Below are positions 1 through 7,191 of a DNA stretch of 12,688 nt, piece after piece. The stretch spans positions 1 through 12,688 of the forward strand of contig DASWCG010000270.1 in the NCBI GenBank assembly GCA_036390175.1, given 5' to 3'. A program made the translations under genes and the position numbers. The notes beneath the pieces are model-generated. The model did no database searches and was not told the DNA's origin. It worked only from the letters and a program-made list of their open reading frames with translations. The stretch's first letter is position 1. Each line of letters starts with the position of its first letter. This DNA comes from DASQHY01 sp036390175. Lineage in GTDB: Bacteria > Acidobacteriota > Terriglobia > Acidiferrales > UBA7541.

Positions 1-115
1 AGAGACAAGCGTCCACGCCCGGGAAGCGCAGCAAGGCTCGTTCCAAATCAGCGAGGTCTTCCGCGAGGCGCAACCCTAAGCGTTGCAGCGGATAGCAAAG
101 GCTATTGAGATTCAC
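1..115 (-). CDS. Possible partial CDS at left edge, unknown product
   Basis: On the minus strand a frame free of stops runs from an in-frame stop at 182-184 to the left edge. A GTG at 115 could be the start. The visible N-terminus begins VNLNSLCYPLQRLGLRLAED and continues with a Leu/Ala-rich, helix-like stretch ending near RFPGVDACL. The amino-acid mix looks protein-like and third codon positions are fairly GC-rich, but only 38 residues are in the window. I see no Shine-Dalgarno sequence before the GTG and I do not recognise the family. A plus-strand frame over the same bases gives a Lys/Arg/Ser-rich peptide ending at 95 and cannot be excluded. If real, the gene is divergent from the EF-G gene. 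This is a weak call. Confidence 0.22.
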   Translation of the reverse strand, partial: MNLNSLCYPLQRLGLRLAEDLADLERALLRFPGVDACL

Positions 116-253
116 GGACTTTTGCGGTGGTACTAGTCCCTGAAATTTTTCTTTGACGGTAGCGCTTTCTGCATTGACGTATCAGCCCCAGCGGGAAAGC
201 CAGACCACCTCCAATCTGCGTTTCGATGGGCCGCGGGCGCGAGGATGCCGTCA

Positions 254-282
254 TTGCCGGGCTGGCGCGCGTGTGTTAGCAT
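254..282 (+). promoter_or_regulatory. Candidate sigma-70-type promoter for the EF-G gene
   Basis: TTGCCG (254-259) and TAGCAT (277-282) are separated by 17 nt. A TG one base before the -10 hexamer gives an extended -10 (TGtTAGCAT). A start near 289 would leave a leader of about 115 nt before the ATG at 404. The hexamers match consensus only partly, so this rests on spacing, the TG extension and the lack of a better site between 116 and 403. Confidence 0.4.
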
Positions 283-365
283 CCGGCTTTTCGGGGGCGG
301 TCCCAACGTCTCCGTGGGCGTCCTCTAGGGCGCCTGTCTTTCCTTCCACAAGAGCAGTGCGGCTG

Positions 366-400
366 CCCGCCGCCGTGGCGGGTCGCGCGAACAGGGGGAG
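366..400 (+). promoter_or_regulatory. Leader hairpin and ribosome binding site of the EF-G gene
   Basis: CCCGCC (366-371) and GGCGGG (377-382) form a perfect 6-bp stem around the 5-nt loop GCCGT. The purine-rich AGGGGGAG (393-400) follows 10 nt later and ends 3 nt before the ATG at 404. The ribosome binding site fixes the EF-G start. The hairpin could influence ribosome access, but a GC-rich 6-bp stem can also arise by chance in this base composition. Confidence 0.4.
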
Positions 401-403
401 TCA

Positions 404-2530
404 ATGAAAGCCTATGCGACACAAGCCATCCGCAACGTGGGCATTGTAGGCCACGGCGACACCGGAAAAACGCAACTGGTGTCGTCGTTGCTCTTCTCGG
501 CCGGCATGACGCCGCGCCTGGGGAAGGTTGCGGAAGGGAGCACGGTCACCGACTGGGACGAAGAAGAAATTGCGAGAAAGATCTCCATCCAGACGGCCCT
601 GGCCTACGCCGAGTGGGCGCCCGCGGGCCGGGCCGAAAAAACCAAAATCAATTTCCTGGACACGCCCGGCTACAGCACGTTCGTCAATGAAACAAAGGCT
701 TCGCTGATCGCCGCCGACGCGGCGCTGATCACCGTGGACGCCAGCCACGGCTGCCAGGTGGTGACGGAAAAAGTGTGGGACTACGCCACCGAGTACGACA
801 TTCCGCGGGCGTTTGTGATCAATTGGATGGACCGGGAACTGGCGAGCTTCGAGCGCGCGTTGCAGTCCATCGAGCAGGTGTTTGGGCGCGGCGTGGTCGC
901 GGCGCAACTGCCCCTAGGGCAGGAGAAGAGTTTCCGCGGCGTCGTGGACCTGGTGGGGATGAAAGCGCACATCTATAAGCCCGGCGGCGACGGCAAGCCT
1001 TCCCTCGAGGAGATCCCCGCCGATCTGGCTGACGCCGCGAAGGAAGCGCACGAGAAGCTGGTGGAGATGGTCGCCGAGGGCGACGACAAACTGATGGAAG
1101 AGTTTTTCGAGAAGGGCACGCTGCCGGTGGAAGACTTGATTCCCGGGCTGCGCGTAGCCGTCCAATCCAAGCGCGTCTTTCCGGTATTGTGCACTTCCGC
1201 GCTGCAGAATATCGGCAGCGCCAGCTTGCTGGATTTTATCGTGGACGTTCTTCCCCATCCGGGAGCGCGCAAGGCCAGCGGCCATAAACAAGCCCCCGGA
1301 AAAGGAGACGTGACCGAGCGCGAGGTGGCCGATTCCGCGCCGCTTTCGATCTTCATCTTCCGGACGCTGGCCGACCCTTTCGCGGGGCGCATCAGCTACT
1401 TCAAGGTGATGAGCGGCATTCTGAAGAACGACGCCACACTCGTGAATTTCAACCGCTCGACCACCGAACGGTTCCAGCACGTCCAGGTGATGCAGGGCAA
1501 GACCGGCGTGGAAGTGCCCGAAATGCATGCCGGAGACATCGGCGCGATCGCCAAGCTCAAGGAGTCCGTCACGGGCGAAACGCTGGGCGACAAAGCGGCG
1601 CCCCTCTTTTACAAGCCCGCGCATATTCCCGAGCCCTCCATCACCTTTGCGATTGAGCCGAAGACGCGCGCGGACGAAGACCGCATCGGCGTGGCCATCC
1701 ACAAGATCCTCGAAGAAGACCTGGCGCTGCGTTTTTCGCGCGACCCGCAGACCAAGGAGTTTCTCCTGGCGGGTTCGGGGCAGCAGCACATCGAAGTGGT
1801 GGTGGCCAAGCTGCATAAACGCTATCACGTGGACCTGACGCTCAAGCCGCCCAAGGTGCCCTATCGGGAGACCATCCGCGGCAAGGCTGATGCGGAAGGC
1901 AAGCACAAGAAACAGACCGGCGGGCACGGCCAATTCGGTGTGTGCCGCGTGAAATTCGAGCCGCTGCCGCGCGGCGCGGGGTTCGAGTTCGTGGACGATA
2001 TTTTCGGCGGGGCCATTCCCAAGAACTGGATCCCGTCGGTGGAAAGAGGCATCCGCGAAGCGGCGGACCGCGGCTACCTCGCGGGGTTCCCGATGGTGGA
2101 CTTCCGCGCCGCGCTCTACGACGGCAAATATCACGACGTGGATTCCTCCGACATCGCCTTCAAGATCGCCGGGGGACTGGCGTTCAAGGAAGGAATGAAG
2201 CAGGCGCGGCCGGCGCTGCTCGAGCCCATCATGCACGTCGAGGTCTATGCACCCGATCAATACTCGGGAGACATCATGGGCGACCTCAGCTCGCGCCGCG
2301 GGCGCATCAGCGGCAGCGAATCGCGCGGGCAGAACGTGGTGGTTAAGGCGCAGGTGCCGCTGGCGGAGATGCTCAGCTACGCGACCGATTTGACTTCCAT
2401 GACCCAGGGCCGGGCGTCTTATTCGATGGAGTTCAAGCATTACGATTTCGTGCCCGGTGAAATCGCGGAAAAGGTGATCGCCGCGCACAAGGCCGGCCGC
2501 GCCGAGGAGCCGGTGGAGGAAGAGGTGTAG
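404..2530 (+). CDS. fusA: Elongation factor G paralog (EF-G2 type), translational GTPase
   Basis: The protein has 708 residues, the full five-domain EF-G length. EF-G drives translocation on the ribosome or, with RRF, ribosome recycling. The GTPase domain has a P-loop GHGDTGKT (residues 16-23), G2 around RKISIQT (58-64), G3 DTPGY (86-90) and G4 NWMD (140-143). Domain IV carries KHKKQTGGHGQFG and the tip-loop stretch HDVDSSDIAFKIAGG; domain V is present with SSRRGRISG. The G3 Tyr in place of the usual catalytic His, and the segment AEGSTVTDWDEEE before G2, resemble the fusA2/EF-G2 group rather than housekeeping EF-G. The G4 Lys is replaced by Trp141, which is unusual for a GTP-binding protein. 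There are no neighbouring rpsL, rpsG or tuf genes, so this is probably not the str-operon fusA. The start is set by AGGGGGAG at 393-400. The family is certain; whether it acts as a canonical translocase is not. Confidence 0.95.
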   Translation: MKAYATQAIRNVGIVGHGDTGKTQLVSSLLFSAGMTPRLGKVAEGSTVTDWDEEEIARKISIQTALAYAEWAPAGRAEKTKINFLDTPGYSTFVNETKASLIAADAALITVDASHGCQVVTEKVWDYATEYDIPRAFVINWMDRELASFERALQSIEQVFGRGVVAAQLPLGQEKSFRGVVDLVGMKAHIYKPGGDGKPSLEEIPADLADAAKEAHEKLVEMVAEGDDKLMEEFFEKGTLPVEDLIPGLRVAVQSKRVFPVLCTSALQNIGSASLLDFIVDVLPHPGARKASGHKQAPGKGDVTEREVADSAPLSIFIFRTLADPFAGRISYFKVMSGILKNDATLVNFNRSTTERFQHVQVMQGKTGVEVPEMHAGDIGAIAKLKESVTGETLGDKAAPLFYKPAHIPEPSITFAIEPKTRADEDRIGVAIHKILEEDLALRFSRDPQTKEFLLAGSGQQHIEVVVAKLHKRYHVDLTLKPPKVPYRETIRGKADAEGKHKKQTGGHGQFGVCRVKFEPLPRGAGFEFVDDIFGGAIPKNWIPSVERGIREAADRGYLAGFPMVDFRAALYDGKYHDVDSSDIAFKIAGGLAFKEGMKQARPALLEPIMHVEVYAPDQYSGDIMGDLSSRRGRISGSESRGQNVVVKAQVPLAEMLSYATDLTSMTQGRASYSMEFKHYDFVPGEIAEKVIAAHKAGRAEEPVEEEV

Positions 2531-2539
2531 TTCGCGACT

Positions 2540-2552
2540 TGTGACTCGCGCC
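2540..2552. repeat. Copy of an intergenic TGTGACTCG-type repeat
   Basis: TGTGACTCGCGCC lies 9 nt after the EF-G stop. It matches 12 of 13 bases of TGTGACTCGTGCC at 9332-9344, which lies soon after the DUF3037 stop codon. Two near-identical 13-mers in 3' intergenic positions suggest a dispersed repeat, but only two copies are visible here. The rest of 2531-2717 holds a short direct repeat of GGTCCGC (2585-2599) and no clear promoter or riboswitch. Confidence 0.35.
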
Positions 2553-2717
2553 TGGTGGTTCCGAGCCAGAGCAAGTGAGGCTGCCGGTCCGCAGGTCCGC
2601 GCTCCTAAAGGGCGTCCCGGTTGGCGGGAACGAAAGCTCCTTCACCGAAACGAAGAGACCCCCACGGCCAAATTGGTGCTTGGCGACCGCCCTGAATCCG
2701 CGCACACTCTGATTCCT

Positions 2718-3902
2718 ATGAAAAAACAAGCGTCCCAGTCCTGGGGCCATCAGACCCGCGCCATTCATTCCGGCGAGCCACAGCGCCATGGCGTGGGCGC
2801 GGCGGTAGGCACTTCCATTGCGCGCACCTCCACGTTCACGTTCTCTTCGACCGAAGAGATGAAGCGTTGGGCCGAGGGCAAGAGCAAGGCCTACATCTAC
2901 ACGCGCTACGGCAACCCGACACTCACCGTGGCGGAAGAGAAGCTCGCGGTGCTGGAGGGCGCAGAGGCAGCCGTGGTCACCGCGTCGGGGATGGCGGCGA
3001 TTTCCTCGGCGCTGTTCGGGGTCTTGAAGGCGGGAGACGAGTTGATTGCCACGCGCCAGCTTTACGGCGGGTCGTACCGGCTGATGCGCGACGTCCTGCC
3101 GGACCTGGGAATCCGCGTGCATCACGTGGAGGCCGACCTCGCGGGCGCGGAAGAACTGGTCAGCTCGCGGACCCGCGCGCTGTACGTGGAAACACCGACA
3201 AACCCCACGCTGCGCGTCGTGGACTTGAAAAAGGCCGTGGGCATCGCGCAGCGGCACAAACTCGTCTCCCTGGTCGACAACACCTTCGCCTCGCCGATCC
3301 TGCAGAAGCCGCTGGAGCTGGGATTCGATATGGTGGTGCACAGCGCGACGAAGTATCTGGGCGGACATTCCGACCTTATCGCCGGGGCGGCCGCAGGAAG
3401 CCAAGAATGGATGGACCGCGTGCGCAGCATGGTGATCGCTCTGGGCGGCTCGATGGACCCGGGAGCGGCCTTTCTGCTGATTCGCGGGATGAAGACGCTG
3501 GAGTTGCGCGTGCGCAAGCAGTGCGAGAACGCCTTGTCCGTGGCGAAATTCCTGGAGGAGCATCCGCAGGTCGCGCGGGTGCATTATCCGGGGCTCGCTT
3601 CCCATCCCGATCACGCGCTGGCCAGGCGGCAGATGCGCGGTTTCGGCTCGATGCTGGCGTTTGACATGAAGGGCGGGCTGGCAGCGGCGCGGCGTTTCTG
3701 CGACCACACCAAGGTTTTTCTGCTGGCCGCGAGCCTCGGCGGCGTGGAGTCGCTGGTGGTCCTGCCCATTTACACTTCGCATTACAACATGTCCAACGAG
3801 GAGCTTGCCAAAGTGGGCGTGTCTCCGGGGACGGTGCGTGTCTCGGTCGGCCTGGAAGACGCGGCTGATCTCATAGCGGACCTGAAGCAGGCCCTTGCTT
3901 AG
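2718..3902 (+). CDS. PLP-dependent trans-sulfuration enzyme (cystathionine gamma-synthase/lyase family)
   Basis: The protein has 394 residues, the normal length of Cys/Met metabolism PLP enzymes. These are cytoplasmic, usually tetrameric, and make or break C-S bonds in cysteine, homocysteine and methionine. Visible landmarks are YTRYGNPT (residues 61-68; Tyr and Arg reach the PLP phosphate of the partner subunit), SGMAAIS (90-96), Tyr116 in LYGGSYRLM stacking on the cofactor, Asp187 in VDNTF, the Schiff-base Lys212 in SATKYLGGHSD, SLGGVESL (339-346) and Arg374 in GTVRVSVG for substrate carboxylate. The Cys typical of methionine gamma-lyase after LYG is Gly here, so a dedicated gamma-lyase is less likely. 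Cystathionine gamma-synthase or lyase and acylhomoserine sulfhydrylase all remain possible. The frame is open upstream to a GTG at 2541, but conserved sequence starts at the ATG at 2718, which has no obvious Shine-Dalgarno sequence. It lies 187 nt after EF-G and converges with the next gene 33 nt away. Confidence 0.93.
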   Translation: MKKQASQSWGHQTRAIHSGEPQRHGVGAAVGTSIARTSTFTFSSTEEMKRWAEGKSKAYIYTRYGNPTLTVAEEKLAVLEGAEAAVVTASGMAAISSALFGVLKAGDELIATRQLYGGSYRLMRDVLPDLGIRVHHVEADLAGAEELVSSRTRALYVETPTNPTLRVVDLKKAVGIAQRHKLVSLVDNTFASPILQKPLELGFDMVVHSATKYLGGHSDLIAGAAAGSQEWMDRVRSMVIALGGSMDPGAAFLLIRGMKTLELRVRKQCENALSVAKFLEEHPQVARVHYPGLASHPDHALARRQMRGFGSMLAFDMKGGLAAARRFCDHTKVFLLAASLGGVESLVVLPIYTSHYNMSNEELAKVGVSPGTVRVSVGLEDAADLIADLKQALA

Positions 3903-3935
3903 CGGACGATTCTTCCTGACGGTGTTGGCTGTACT

Positions 3936-4691
3936 TCAGCGCGCTTCGGCGTCGGCCATCCAAGGCTGGCTTTCCGGCAGCAGAGAAGAGACTTTCTGCT
4001 CCAATTCGTGGGCGCTGCTGACGTCATCCGGATAATTGAACAGAGCGGTTACAAACGTAAACCCGTTCGTCGTTCCTACGGCGCGAAGGATCTCATCCAG
4101 CCGAGCGACAATCTGCCCGGCATTGGCCGTTTCCGTCTCCGGCAAGACGACGCCGAATGTGCCTGGCGCCAGGAGATAGATCGAGTCGATGGGCCGGAGG
4201 TTCTTGGAAATGGCCCGGGCTGCTTCGCCCAGCGCCGTTCTTCCTTCATTCGAGTCGGGCTGGGCCCGCAGCAGCTTGGCCTTCACCACCGCGAGAGAAA
4301 GCGTTTTCCCCAGGCTGGAGGCGCGGCGGAACTCCATCGCCAGACGGTCCTGAAAATGATCGCGGCCGGGAATGGTGTGCAGCAGGTCCACGTTGGCTTG
4401 GTTGCGCAATTCCAAGTTCCGGTCGAGCTCTTCCAGGAGCTGCTGTTTCAGTTTCCGCACGGTTCGCTGGCGGTCCAGAAGATATCCCACGCAGAGCAGG
4501 GACAGAACGCAGAAACCGATAAATGCGAACCGGAGGGTCCATTTATTCCCGGAGTCGGGATGCAGGAACACCAGGGGATACATCAGCAGCGCCACACCAC
4601 CCGCGAGCACCAGAACAATGACGGACGCGAGAATGGTCAGGTGCTGTTCGTGACGCTCCAGTTTGTCCAGTTCCGCGCGGTCGAATTTCAT
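3936..4691 (-). CDS. Membrane protein with degenerate GGDEF domain
   Basis: The 251-residue protein begins MKFDRAELDKLERHEQHLTI. Two hydrophobic helices follow (about residues 21-44 and 55-76), then a charged, coiled-coil-like linker (about 76-100) and a C-terminal domain laid out like a diguanylate cyclase. DLLHTIPGRDHFQDRLAMEF corresponds to the DxLTGLxNRRxF entry of GGDEF domains, and LLAPGTFGVVLPET to the strand around the signature. The signature reads APGTF instead of GGDEF and the DxDxFK metal site reads VKAKLL, so cyclase activity is very unlikely. A sensory, scaffold or nucleotide-binding role at the inner membrane is inference. The start at 4691 is backed by GGAGG (4702-4706 on the plus strand as CCTCC) 10 nt upstream; the frame extends further upstream but that part looks non-coding. 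The gene is divergent from the MltD gene and convergent with the PLP enzyme. Confidence 0.8.
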   Translation of the reverse strand: MKFDRAELDKLERHEQHLTILASVIVLVLAGGVALLMYPLVFLHPDSGNKWTLRFAFIGFCVLSLLCVGYLLDRQRTVRKLKQQLLEELDRNLELRNQANVDLLHTIPGRDHFQDRLAMEFRRASSLGKTLSLAVVKAKLLRAQPDSNEGRTALGEAARAISKNLRPIDSIYLLAPGTFGVVLPETETANAGQIVARLDEILRAVGTTNGFTFVTALFNYPDDVSSAHELEQKVSSLLPESQPWMADAEAR

Positions 4692-4719
4692 CTTCGTGCA
4701 GCCTCCGCTGGGTGGCGGC

Positions 4720-4737
4720 AGGCACGGAAAAGTGCCT
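4720..4737. promoter_or_regulatory. Inverted repeat in the leader of the degenerate-GGDEF gene
   Basis: AGGCAC (4720-4725) and GTGCCT (4732-4737) are perfect inverted arms around a 6-nt loop. The element sits 28 nt upstream of the minus-strand start at 4691, just beyond its Shine-Dalgarno sequence. It could be an operator or a leader hairpin. No partner copy was seen elsewhere in the window. Confidence 0.25.
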
Positions 4738-4901
4738 CGGCAGGGTAAGCTGGTTGCCCCACGCTCCCATTTTCGGCCCTGTGCGCCGCACGGCACAAGC
4801 GGCCTTCGCGATCCTGTTTCGTAGCAGGCATTACCGGCCGGCAGTAAAGCTGGCAGGGCCATCGCGGAAAGAGCGGAATGCAGTGTGATGTGTGGGTCAA
4901 T

Positions 4902-4948
4902 GGCGCGCGTTCTTCTTCGTTGACCGCGCGCCGCAGAATTCTTACGAT
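4902..4948 (+). promoter_or_regulatory. Candidate promoter with overlapping inverted repeat before mltD-like gene
   Basis: TTGACC (4920-4925) and TACGAT (4943-4948) are spaced by 17 nt. An 8-bp perfect inverted repeat, GGCGCGCG (4902-4909) and CGCGCGCC (4925-4932), spans the -35 hexamer, so a protein bound there would compete with polymerase. The -10 lies only 6 nt before the ATG at 4955, which would make the transcript nearly leaderless. CG-alternating arms are common by chance in GC-rich DNA. The rest of 4692-4963 also holds an imperfect palindrome at 4831-4847. Confidence 0.35.
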
Positions 4949-4963
4949 AGGGGGATGATATGG

Positions 4964-6901
4964 ATGCGGATGTCCACGCTGGGAGCGCTGGTTGCCGCGG
5001 TCGCCGTCCTGGGCTGCGAAGACGCGGCGCGGCGGCCGGTGCAGGTTCACCCGCCGCCGCAAGCCGCGCAGGCTCCGGTGGGGCGCGCTGCCCCGCTGAC
5101 CGTCGGAGCGCTGCCTGTGGACAGTCCCGTGCTGCACCACTTGATTCTTCCTGCGTGGCCGAAGCCGGACGGTGTCGAAGCGCTGATCGCGCAGGTCGAA
5201 GGGGCCTTCCAGGCGGGGGAGCAGGAATACAAGGCGGGCCATCTCGAATCGGCGCGCCGCGACTTCGACCACGCAGTGGACTGGCTGCTGGAAAGCGGTT
5301 ACGACTTGCAGTCCGACGCGCGCCTGGAGCAGCTCTTCAACAATATCGTGGACACGGTGTACGCCTACGAGTTGGCGGCGTTCCGCGCCGGCGACGGATT
5401 CAACGAGCCGCCCTCGGAGCCCGCGCCGATTGATGAAATCGCGGAGATGACCTTTCCGGTGGACCCGCGGTTGAAGGTCCGCGCGGAGCAGGAAGTCCAG
5501 GCGGTGTCCCACGACCTGCCGCTCACGGTGAACGATACGGTTCTTTCGTTCTTGAATTTCTTCCAGACGCCGCGCGGCCGAACCATCGTGGAAGGCGGCC
5601 TGCGCCGCGCCGGCCGCTACCGGGAAATGATTCAGCGGGTGTTCCGCGAAGAAGGCATCCCCATGGACCTGATGTACCTGGCGCAAGCGGAAAGCGGATT
5701 CAAGCCGCTGGCGCTGTCGAGGGCCAGCGCGCGCGGGATGTGGCAATTCATGGCTTTCACGGGCCGGCTCTACGGGTTGCAGCATACCTGGTGGGTGGAC
5801 GAGCGCCAGGACCCGGAGAAGGCCACGCGCGCCGCTGCGCGCCACCTGCGGGATCTTTACGAGAAGTTCGGCGACTGGTACCTGGCCATGGCGGCATACG
5901 ACTCGGGAGAGGGCAATGTGAAGAGGGCCGTGGAGCGGACCGGCTACGCCGACTTCTGGGAACTGTACAAGCGCAACGTGCTGCCGCGCGAGACAAGAAA
6001 TTACGTGCCCATCATCGTGGCGCTCGCCCTAGTGGCCAAAGACGCGGCGCATTACGGCATCCAGGTGGACCCGGAAAGCCCCGACCCTGTGGACGTGGTG
6101 AAACCGGGGCGTCCCATTGACCTGCGCCTTGTGGCGGAAACGATTGAAACCGACGTGGGGACTCTGCGGGCGCTCAATCCGGCGCTACTGCGCATGGTCA
6201 CCCCAAGCGATCGCGATTTCGAGCTACGCCTTCCTCAGGGAAGCGCCGATAAATTCTTCGCGGAGATCGCCACAATTCCACCGGACAAGTGGGTGAGCTG
6301 GAGACGCCACCGAGTGGAGGAAGGGGAAACGCTCACGACCATCGCGCGGCACTACCAGATCACGGCAGCGGCGATTGCCGACGCCAACGGCCTCGAAAAG
6401 GGCGAGCCGCTGAAGGTGGGCGAGAAACTGATCATCCCCTCGGCACGCTCGGAGATTACCCAGGGCAAGCTGGTGCGTTATCGCGTGCGGCGCGGCGACA
6501 CCATCGTTTCGATCGCCGAGCAGTTCAGCGTGGATGTGGATGAGCTGAGACGGTGGAACGGCCTGCATTCGAACCGGGTGCGGCGCGGGATGAGCCTGCG
6601 CGTGTACCCTGGAGGCCTGCCGCCGTCCTCATCGAGAGCCGGGAAGAAGGCGCACCCGGCCGCAGCCCCCGCTGCGGATAAGGCTGCGCCGCCAGCGGCG
6701 AGGGCCGCGGCCGCGCCTTCAGCTTCGGAGGTGGCACGAGAGGGAAAAATGACAGTCCACCGCGTGAAGCCCGGCGAGACACTGTGGTCGCTGGCGTCGT
6801 CCTACGGCACCACGGTCGAAGCACTGCGGGAGGCCAACCACTTTCTTGCCAGCCGACAACTGCGTGCCGGCGACCGCCTGCACATTCCCTCGCCAAACTG
6901 A
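4964..6901 (+). CDS. mltD: Membrane-bound lytic murein transglycosylase D-like lipoprotein with three LysM domains
   Basis: The 645-residue protein starts with a lipoprotein signal peptide, MRMSTLGALVAAVAVLGC, with lipobox Cys18. A Pro/Ala-rich tether and a helical, TPR-like stretch (about 60-125) follow. The MltD-type region runs through NFFQTPRGR and GGLRRAGRYREMIQRVFREE into an SLT domain with catalytic Glu243 in AQAESGF, then RGMWQF and MAAYDSGEGNV. Three LysM peptidoglycan-binding domains follow at about 449-491, 505-547 and 599-643, the last after an Ala/Pro/Lys linker. The enzyme would cleave glycan strands between MurNAc and GlcNAc to 1,6-anhydro ends at the periplasmic face of the outer membrane. 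In the YNxGE-like motif Asn is Asp313, a mild departure. Three ATGs compete (4955, 4964, 4970); 4964 was chosen because the purine run AGGGGG ends 9 nt before it, but a leaderless start at 4955 fits the promoter. It is divergent from the degenerate-GGDEF gene and monocistronic by appearance. Confidence 0.92.
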   Translation: MRMSTLGALVAAVAVLGCEDAARRPVQVHPPPQAAQAPVGRAAPLTVGALPVDSPVLHHLILPAWPKPDGVEALIAQVEGAFQAGEQEYKAGHLESARRDFDHAVDWLLESGYDLQSDARLEQLFNNIVDTVYAYELAAFRAGDGFNEPPSEPAPIDEIAEMTFPVDPRLKVRAEQEVQAVSHDLPLTVNDTVLSFLNFFQTPRGRTIVEGGLRRAGRYREMIQRVFREEGIPMDLMYLAQAESGFKPLALSRASARGMWQFMAFTGRLYGLQHTWWVDERQDPEKATRAAARHLRDLYEKFGDWYLAMAAYDSGEGNVKRAVERTGYADFWELYKRNVLPRETRNYVPIIVALALVAKDAAHYGIQVDPESPDPVDVVKPGRPIDLRLVAETIETDVGTLRALNPALLRMVTPSDRDFELRLPQGSADKFFAEIATIPPDKWVSWRRHRVEEGETLTTIARHYQITAAAIADANGLEKGEPLKVGEKLIIPSARSEITQGKLVRYRVRRGDTIVSIAEQFSVDVDELRRWNGLHSNRVRRGMSLRVYPGGLPPSSSRAGKKAHPAAAPAADKAAPPAARAAAAPSASEVAREGKMTVHRVKPGETLWSLASSYGTTVEALREANHFLASRQLRAGDRLHIPSPN

Positions 6902-6966
6902 AACTCTCGCGCGCCAGTCTGTCGCTCGCCGTAACTCCTTCATTCTGAGAGAGTAACGAGGTGATT

Positions 6967-7000
6967 GGGGAAGGCTGCGAGCCCCCACCCTTTTCTTCTC
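6967..7000 (+). terminator. Candidate intrinsic terminator after the mltD-like gene
   Basis: GGGG-AA-GGCT (6967-6976), loop GCG, then AGCC-CCC (6980-6986) form a short GC-rich stem with a 2-nt bulge, followed by a T-rich stretch (ACCCTTTTCTTCT). It lies about 65 nt after the stop codon at 6901. The stem is short, so termination is plausible rather than certain. Confidence 0.4.
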
Positions 7001-7066
7001 GTTCTTTGCTCAGGGCTTACAGGCCAGGCCCCCGGACAGGCTTCCGTGAAGACGCTTCCATAACGC

Positions 7067-7096
7067 TTGACAAAGGTGTAAGAGAGCGTTTATAAG
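7067..7096 (+). promoter_or_regulatory. Near-consensus sigma-70-type promoter for the acidic/basic small protein
   Basis: TTGACA (7067-7072), a perfect -35 hexamer, is followed by TATAAG (7091-7096) after 18 nt, or by TTATAA (7090-7095) after 17 nt. A start near 7103 leaves a leader of about 90 nt to the ATG at 7192. This is the best promoter match in the window and suggests strong basal expression of the small gene. A second TTGACA at 7117-7122 has no -10 partner. Confidence 0.6.
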
Positions 7097-7191
7097 CGCG
7101 CGATGGACCGCAACCCTTGACATGGGGTTTGACGCGGCCCCACGCTCCCGCGGCACCCAAGTGTTCGAAGCTTCATCCAACGGAGGAACGA

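Noticed and set aside
153..407. Short plus-strand frame starting TTG just before the EF-G gene
   Set aside because: It overlaps the candidate promoter, leader hairpin and ribosome binding site of EF-G, has no Shine-Dalgarno sequence of its own, and looks compositionally random.
914..2488. Long open frame (over 500 codons) on the minus strand inside the EF-G gene
   Set aside because: It is antisense to a fully conserved EF-G and rich in His/Arg/Leu as expected for a shadow of GC-rich codons; no domain or start signal was seen.
2531..2717. SAM or SAH riboswitch before the sulfur amino acid enzyme
   Set aside because: I looked for conserved core sequences of the common SAM and SAH riboswitches and did not see them; only weak 5-bp stems are present. 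A covariance-model search would settle it.
2433..3782. Long minus-strand frame across the PLP enzyme gene
   Set aside because: It is antisense to conserved PLP-enzyme motifs and runs across the intergenic region into EF-G without any recognisable protein.
4688..5845. Minus-strand frame of 385 codons over the mltD-like gene
   Set aside because: It is opposite to the signal peptide and the SLT domain, which are clearly the coding strand; composition is shadow-like.
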